From Clostridia bacterium (lineage in GTDB: Bacteria; Bacillota; Clostridia; Oscillospirales; CAG-382), in contig JAGCNA010000056.1 of assembly GCA_017646185.1 (NCBI GenBank), positions 1 through 25,343 on the forward strand: 25,343 nucleotides of DNA, in the 5' to 3' direction. Shown in pieces: positions 22,531 to 25,343 of the stretch (positions are counted from its first letter, which is position 1; each line of letters starts with the position of its first letter). The notes under the pieces are model-generated. The model saw nothing but the letters and a program-made list of their open reading frames with translations, searched no databases and was not told the origin of the DNA. The position numbers were made by a program, and so were the translations under genes.

Positions 22531-24951
22531 ATGAGAAAAGCCTTGAAAAATATATTAGCGGTTCTTTTGATTCTGGCATTCCTGCTCAGCGGGTGCACGC
22601 CGGAAGATAAGGTATGTGCAAAGCATTTCGATAACGACGAAAACGGCGTGTGCGATAAATGCTATTCTTCCGTGTTCGTGTATTTCGATATATATTCACT
22701 AAGCGATCTGTACGGCTCCGATACCGATACGAAAAAGCTGTGTTCATACCTTGAAAACGCACAAAAAAACAAGAAAAACTTTTTACTTTTGTCTGCAGGC
22801 AATATGCACGGCGAAAATGGCAGCACCGTATCCCAACTGAATGGGATACACGTTTCTGCCATGGCTCCGGGGTTAAACGAACTTTCGGAGAAAAAAGTAA
22901 ACACAAGCGAAGAAATACCCTTTATTGCAATAAACGTTTACGATAAAATCACTCATACCAGAGCCGAGGCCTTTTCTCCCTCGGTCATAATAGAAAAAGA
23001 CGGCATAAAAATAGGCGTTATCGGTGCGGTTGCGGATATAGAGCTTGATTCCGACAGTCTCTATCTCAAAACCGGATTCGAGCTTACCGCTTTGGTAAAG
23101 GCAGAATCCGAAAAGCTCAGAAAAGAGGGCGCGCTCTTTATTATTTACCTGCTTCACGGAGGATATGACGCCGATCACACCGAGAATGTTCAAACGTTGA
23201 CCGATAAACAGATTTCCTCCTACTACGAGCCCTCCTTATCCGACGGATATGTGGATATAGTCTTTGAGGGTGGCACGGCACACTCTTACCGTCTGCGGGA
23301 CAGCCGCGGTGTATATCATTTGCAATGCTCCGGCGAAGACAGTTTTGGCATCACCCATGCGGAAGTAGCGGTCAACACCGCATCCGATACCGCATCCGTC
23401 CGTTTTGCAGAGCTGATCGAAACCGAAAACTACATACCGCCCGCCGATACATCCGAGCCGACAGAAACACCGGATCAAAGCGAAAGCGGCGAAAACAGCC
23501 GTCCCGAACAGAACGAATGTGCAAAGCATTCGGATAAAAACAACGACGGCTCCTGCGATCTCTGCAGCATATCCGTGCTGGTTTATCTGGATTTTTATGG
23601 CATAAATGACCTTCACGGCAAGCTGGCTGATACAGACAGCCAGCCGGGAGTGGACGAGCTTACCTCTTATCTGAAAAATGCCCGCAAAAATGATGATAAT
23701 GCCTTCTTTATCTCTGCCGGAGATATGTGGCAGGGCAGTTCGGAATCCAACCTCACAAAAGGACAGATACTTACCGATTGGATGAACGAGCTTGATTTCA
23801 CCTGTATGGCATTGGGTAATCACGAATATGACTGGGGCGAAGAATATATCGAGCAAAACTATGAGATAGCAAACTTCCCCTTCCTTGCCGTAAATATTTA
23901 CGATAAAGACACAAACAAACTTGCAAAGTACTGCCGCCCCTCCGTAATGGTGCAGGCAGATGGTGTTGATATCGGATTTATCGGCGCTATCGGTGATTGC
24001 TATTCCTCCATTGCCGCAGATAAGCGCGAGGATGTGTATTTTAAAGTAGGCAGCAGTCTTACGGAGCTGGTTAAGGCGGAGTCGGAAAAGCTGCGGAATG
24101 CAGGCGCGGATTTTATTGTTTACATTATACACGACGGATACGGAAACTCATCCGGAAATTACGATAAATCCGTTACCGCATCACAGATATCTTCTTATTA
24201 CGACATTTCTCTGTCCAACGGATACGTGGACTTGGTTTTTGAGGGGCATACTCACCAGGGATATATTCTTAAAGATGAATACGGTGTGTATCATCTTCAA
24301 AACAGAGGCGACAACAAAGGCGGAATATCTCACGCAGAGGTAGTGCTGAACACGGTTACCAATCGCGCCGAAGTGGACGCAGAGCTTGTAAGCCACAGCC
24401 AATATACAGGTATGAGCGGCGATTCCTCGGTTGAAGACCTGCTTGAAAAATATGACGATATAATCTCCCCTGCCAACAAGGTCATAGGCTATAACAAATC
24501 ATATAAAAACAGTTATTATCTGTGTCAGCTTATGGCAGATCTGTATTATGATATCGGCGTTGAGGAATGGGGCGATGAATACGATATAGTTCTGGGCGGC
24601 GGATATTTATCAGCCCGCAGTCCTTATAATCTGAGCGCCGGCGACGTTACCTACGCCGATGTGCAGGCACTGTTCCCCTTTGACAACCAGCTTCTGCTTT
24701 GCTCCATAAAGGGTGTTTATCTTAAATCCAGATTTTTTGCAACAGGCAACGACGATTACTATATATGTTATGACGATTACGGAAACTACGTAAAGCAAAA
24801 TCTCAACCCATCCGCAACATATTACGTGATAGTAGACAGCTACACCGCATACTATGCGCCCAACCATCTTACCGTGGTGGAGGAATACGACCCCGACATC
24901 TTCCCGCGAGACCTTCTTGCGCAGCACATAAAAGACGGCGGCCTGTCTTAA
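22531..24951 (+). CDS. Surface 5'-nucleotidase-family lipoprotein with a degenerate duplicated metallophosphatase domain
   Basis: This 806-residue lipoprotein has lipobox LLSGC (Cys22). Two homologous halves follow, each opening with a Cys-rich CAKH...CDxC module (29-44 and 330-345) and a metallophosphoesterase domain. The second domain keeps every metal ligand: Asp360, His362, Asp398, Asn430-His431, His534, His573, His575. In the first, the matching positions are Asp59, Tyr61, Asn91, Leu115-Asn116, His209, Gly248, Ala250, so it is almost certainly inactive. Residues ~650-806 are the 5'-nucleotidase C-terminal domain (LGGGYLSARS, YADVQALFPFDNQ). The ATG at 22531 is chosen over GTG 22522, which overlaps the GGGGTG site. 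It should dephosphorylate nucleotides outside the cell. It diverges from the import operon. Confidence 0.87.
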   Translation: MRKALKNILAVLLILAFLLSGCTPEDKVCAKHFDNDENGVCDKCYSSVFVYFDIYSLSDLYGSDTDTKKLCSYLENAQKNKKNFLLLSAGNMHGENGSTVSQLNGIHVSAMAPGLNELSEKKVNTSEEIPFIAINVYDKITHTRAEAFSPSVIIEKDGIKIGVIGAVADIELDSDSLYLKTGFELTALVKAESEKLRKEGALFIIYLLHGGYDADHTENVQTLTDKQISSYYEPSLSDGYVDIVFEGGTAHSYRLRDSRGVYHLQCSGEDSFGITHAEVAVNTASDTASVRFAELIETENYIPPADTSEPTETPDQSESGENSRPEQNECAKHSDKNNDGSCDLCSISVLVYLDFYGINDLHGKLADTDSQPGVDELTSYLKNARKNDDNAFFISAGDMWQGSSESNLTKGQILTDWMNELDFTCMALGNHEYDWGEEYIEQNYEIANFPFLAVNIYDKDTNKLAKYCRPSVMVQADGVDIGFIGAIGDCYSSIAADKREDVYFKVGSSLTELVKAESEKLRNAGADFIVYIIHDGYGNSSGNYDKSVTASQISSYYDISLSNGYVDLVFEGHTHQGYILKDEYGVYHLQNRGDNKGGISHAEVVLNTVTNRAEVDAELVSHSQYTGMSGDSSVEDLLEKYDDIISPANKVIGYNKSYKNSYYLCQLMADLYYDIGVEEWGDEYDIVLGGGYLSARSPYNLSAGDVTYADVQALFPFDNQLLLCSIKGVYLKSRFFATGNDDYYICYDDYGNYVKQNLNPSATYYVIVDSYTAYYAPNHLTVVEEYDPDIFPRDLLAQHIKDGGLS

Positions 24952-24963
24952 AAAATCCAATCA

Positions 24964-24991
24964 CCCCAAGAAGCCTCTCGGCTTCTCGGGG
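24964..24991 (+). terminator. Strong hairpin after the 5'-nucleotidase gene, terminator-like
   Basis: A 12-bp stem with one A-C mismatch (24964-24975 with 24980-24991, CCCCAAGAAGCC/GGCTTCTCGGGG) and a TCTC loop lies 12 bases past the stop codon. No T run follows, so it may stabilise or process the 3' end rather than terminate by itself. Confidence 0.5.
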
Positions 24992-25008
24992 ACCCCGACA
25001 ACAAAAAC

Positions 25009-25137
25009 AGTGACCGCCCATCCCTCATATCTTGCGAGTGCTTGAACTCAGTTTGAGAGATTTATCGACTCTTCTGTCCAAATACAGTTTCAAACCAAGA
25101 AAAGAAGGCGCAGAACAATGATGTTCTGCGCCTTCTT
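25009..25137 (+). repeat. Intergenic hairpin element, copy 2
   Basis: It opens with AGTGACCGCCCATCCCT, the same start (one base different) as the element at 1832, in the same orientation. It has a similar aaatacagttt stretch and closes with a perfect 15-bp hairpin (25102-25116 with 25123-25137, core GGCGCAGAAC). The middle differs from copy 1 in sequence and is shorter. A 68-codon frame on the minus strand reads through the hairpin but lacks protein-like composition. It looks like a dispersed intergenic repeat with a transcription-end hairpin. Confidence 0.5.
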
Positions 25138-25343
25138 GTATCAATGAAGATGAATTTAGCAGGTAATTTAATACTGCAAAAAACGAGTAAATCCCCCCTA
25201 TTTTTGCTATAGTGATTTTCATTAAAAACACTTTTATGAAAGACTCTTTTTACATTCACTTTCGGCTTCTTTAGCTCGATTTTTAAAAGTATATTTCAAA
25301 AACTTGTGATTGATTTATCAATAACATGTTGCGCATCATAATA
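25138..25343. other. AT-rich gene-free stretch at the window end
   Basis: No credible coding region, RNA gene or full promoter was found. The only regular structure is a 14-base palindrome, ATTGATTTATCAAT at 25309-25322, which might be an operator for a gene beyond the window. Confidence 0.4.

Noticed and set aside
22531..24951. Frameshift or misassembly as the cause of the degenerate first half of the 5'-nucleotidase
   Set aside because: The frame is continuous and the two halves align throughout with only point changes at the metal ligands, which fits divergence after duplication.
25025..25231. A 68-codon minus-strand frame
   Set aside because: It crosses the perfect 15-bp hairpin of the repeat element, and its composition is not protein-like.
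1..25343. CRISPR array, tRNA, rRNA or insertion sequence
   Set aside because: No regularly spaced repeats, cloverleaf sequences, rRNA segments or transposase genes were seen.

Overview
The window looks like a chromosomal segment of a Gram-positive, low-to-mid GC Clostridia member, perhaps of the Oscillospirales type. This is inferred from strong AGGAGG-like ribosome binding sites, TTGaca/TATAAT promoters, several lipobox lipoproteins, exported proteins with C-terminal membrane anchors, and family content. No rRNA, tRNA, CRISPR array or insertion sequence was seen.

Layout. (1) Positions 1-1760, minus strand: two overlapping small helix-turn-helix (excisionase-like) genes, the first cut by the window edge, and an HNH endonuclease gene with its own promoter, a structured leader, a 15-codon coupled leader ORF and a terminator. 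This resembles mobile-element cargo. (2) 1760-2129: an orphan rightward promoter and an intergenic repeat or possible small RNA. (3) 2130-10382, plus strand: a tight nine-gene operon deoC-deoD-deoB-cdd-udp-nrnA-like-nrnA-like-surE-secreted endonuclease I, with a textbook promoter and many overlapping start/stop codons. (4) A bidirectional terminator at 10407-10438. (5) 10460-22366, minus strand: a nine-gene unit that reads, in transcription order, deoxyribonucleotidase/guanylate-kinase-like fusion, RDD membrane protein, ABC ATPase, two CUT1-type permeases, solute-binding lipoprotein, staphylococcal-nuclease-like lipoprotein, OB-repeat lipoprotein, OB-repeat membrane-anchored surface protein. 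(6) 22531-24951, plus strand: a divergent surface lipoprotein of the 5'-nucleotidase family with a dead N-terminal duplicate. (7) 24952-25343: a hairpin, a second copy of the intergenic repeat, and gene-free AT-rich sequence.

How the genes fit together. Read as a whole, 2130-24951 looks like one locus for eating extracellular nucleic acid. Two exported nucleases (endonuclease I and SNase types) would cut DNA/RNA outside the cell. The surface 5'-nucleotidase would remove phosphate, and OB-fold repeat proteins may hold the polymer at the surface. A CUT1 ABC transporter may bring in the products. Inside, DHH phosphoesterases, SurE and the deoxyribonucleotidase domain would finish nucleotides to nucleosides. 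Cdd, DeoD and Udp would release bases and (deoxy)ribose-1-phosphate, and DeoB and DeoC would feed the sugar into glycolysis as glyceraldehyde-3-phosphate and acetaldehyde. The enzyme families are clear from sequence. The transporter's substrate and the common purpose of the locus are inference from gene order.

Notable details: the nucleotidase-guanylate kinase-like fusion, the metal-site-less pseudophosphatase duplicate, recently duplicated OB repeats, and the separation onto individual genes of the domain types that Bacillus subtilis YhcR carries in one protein.
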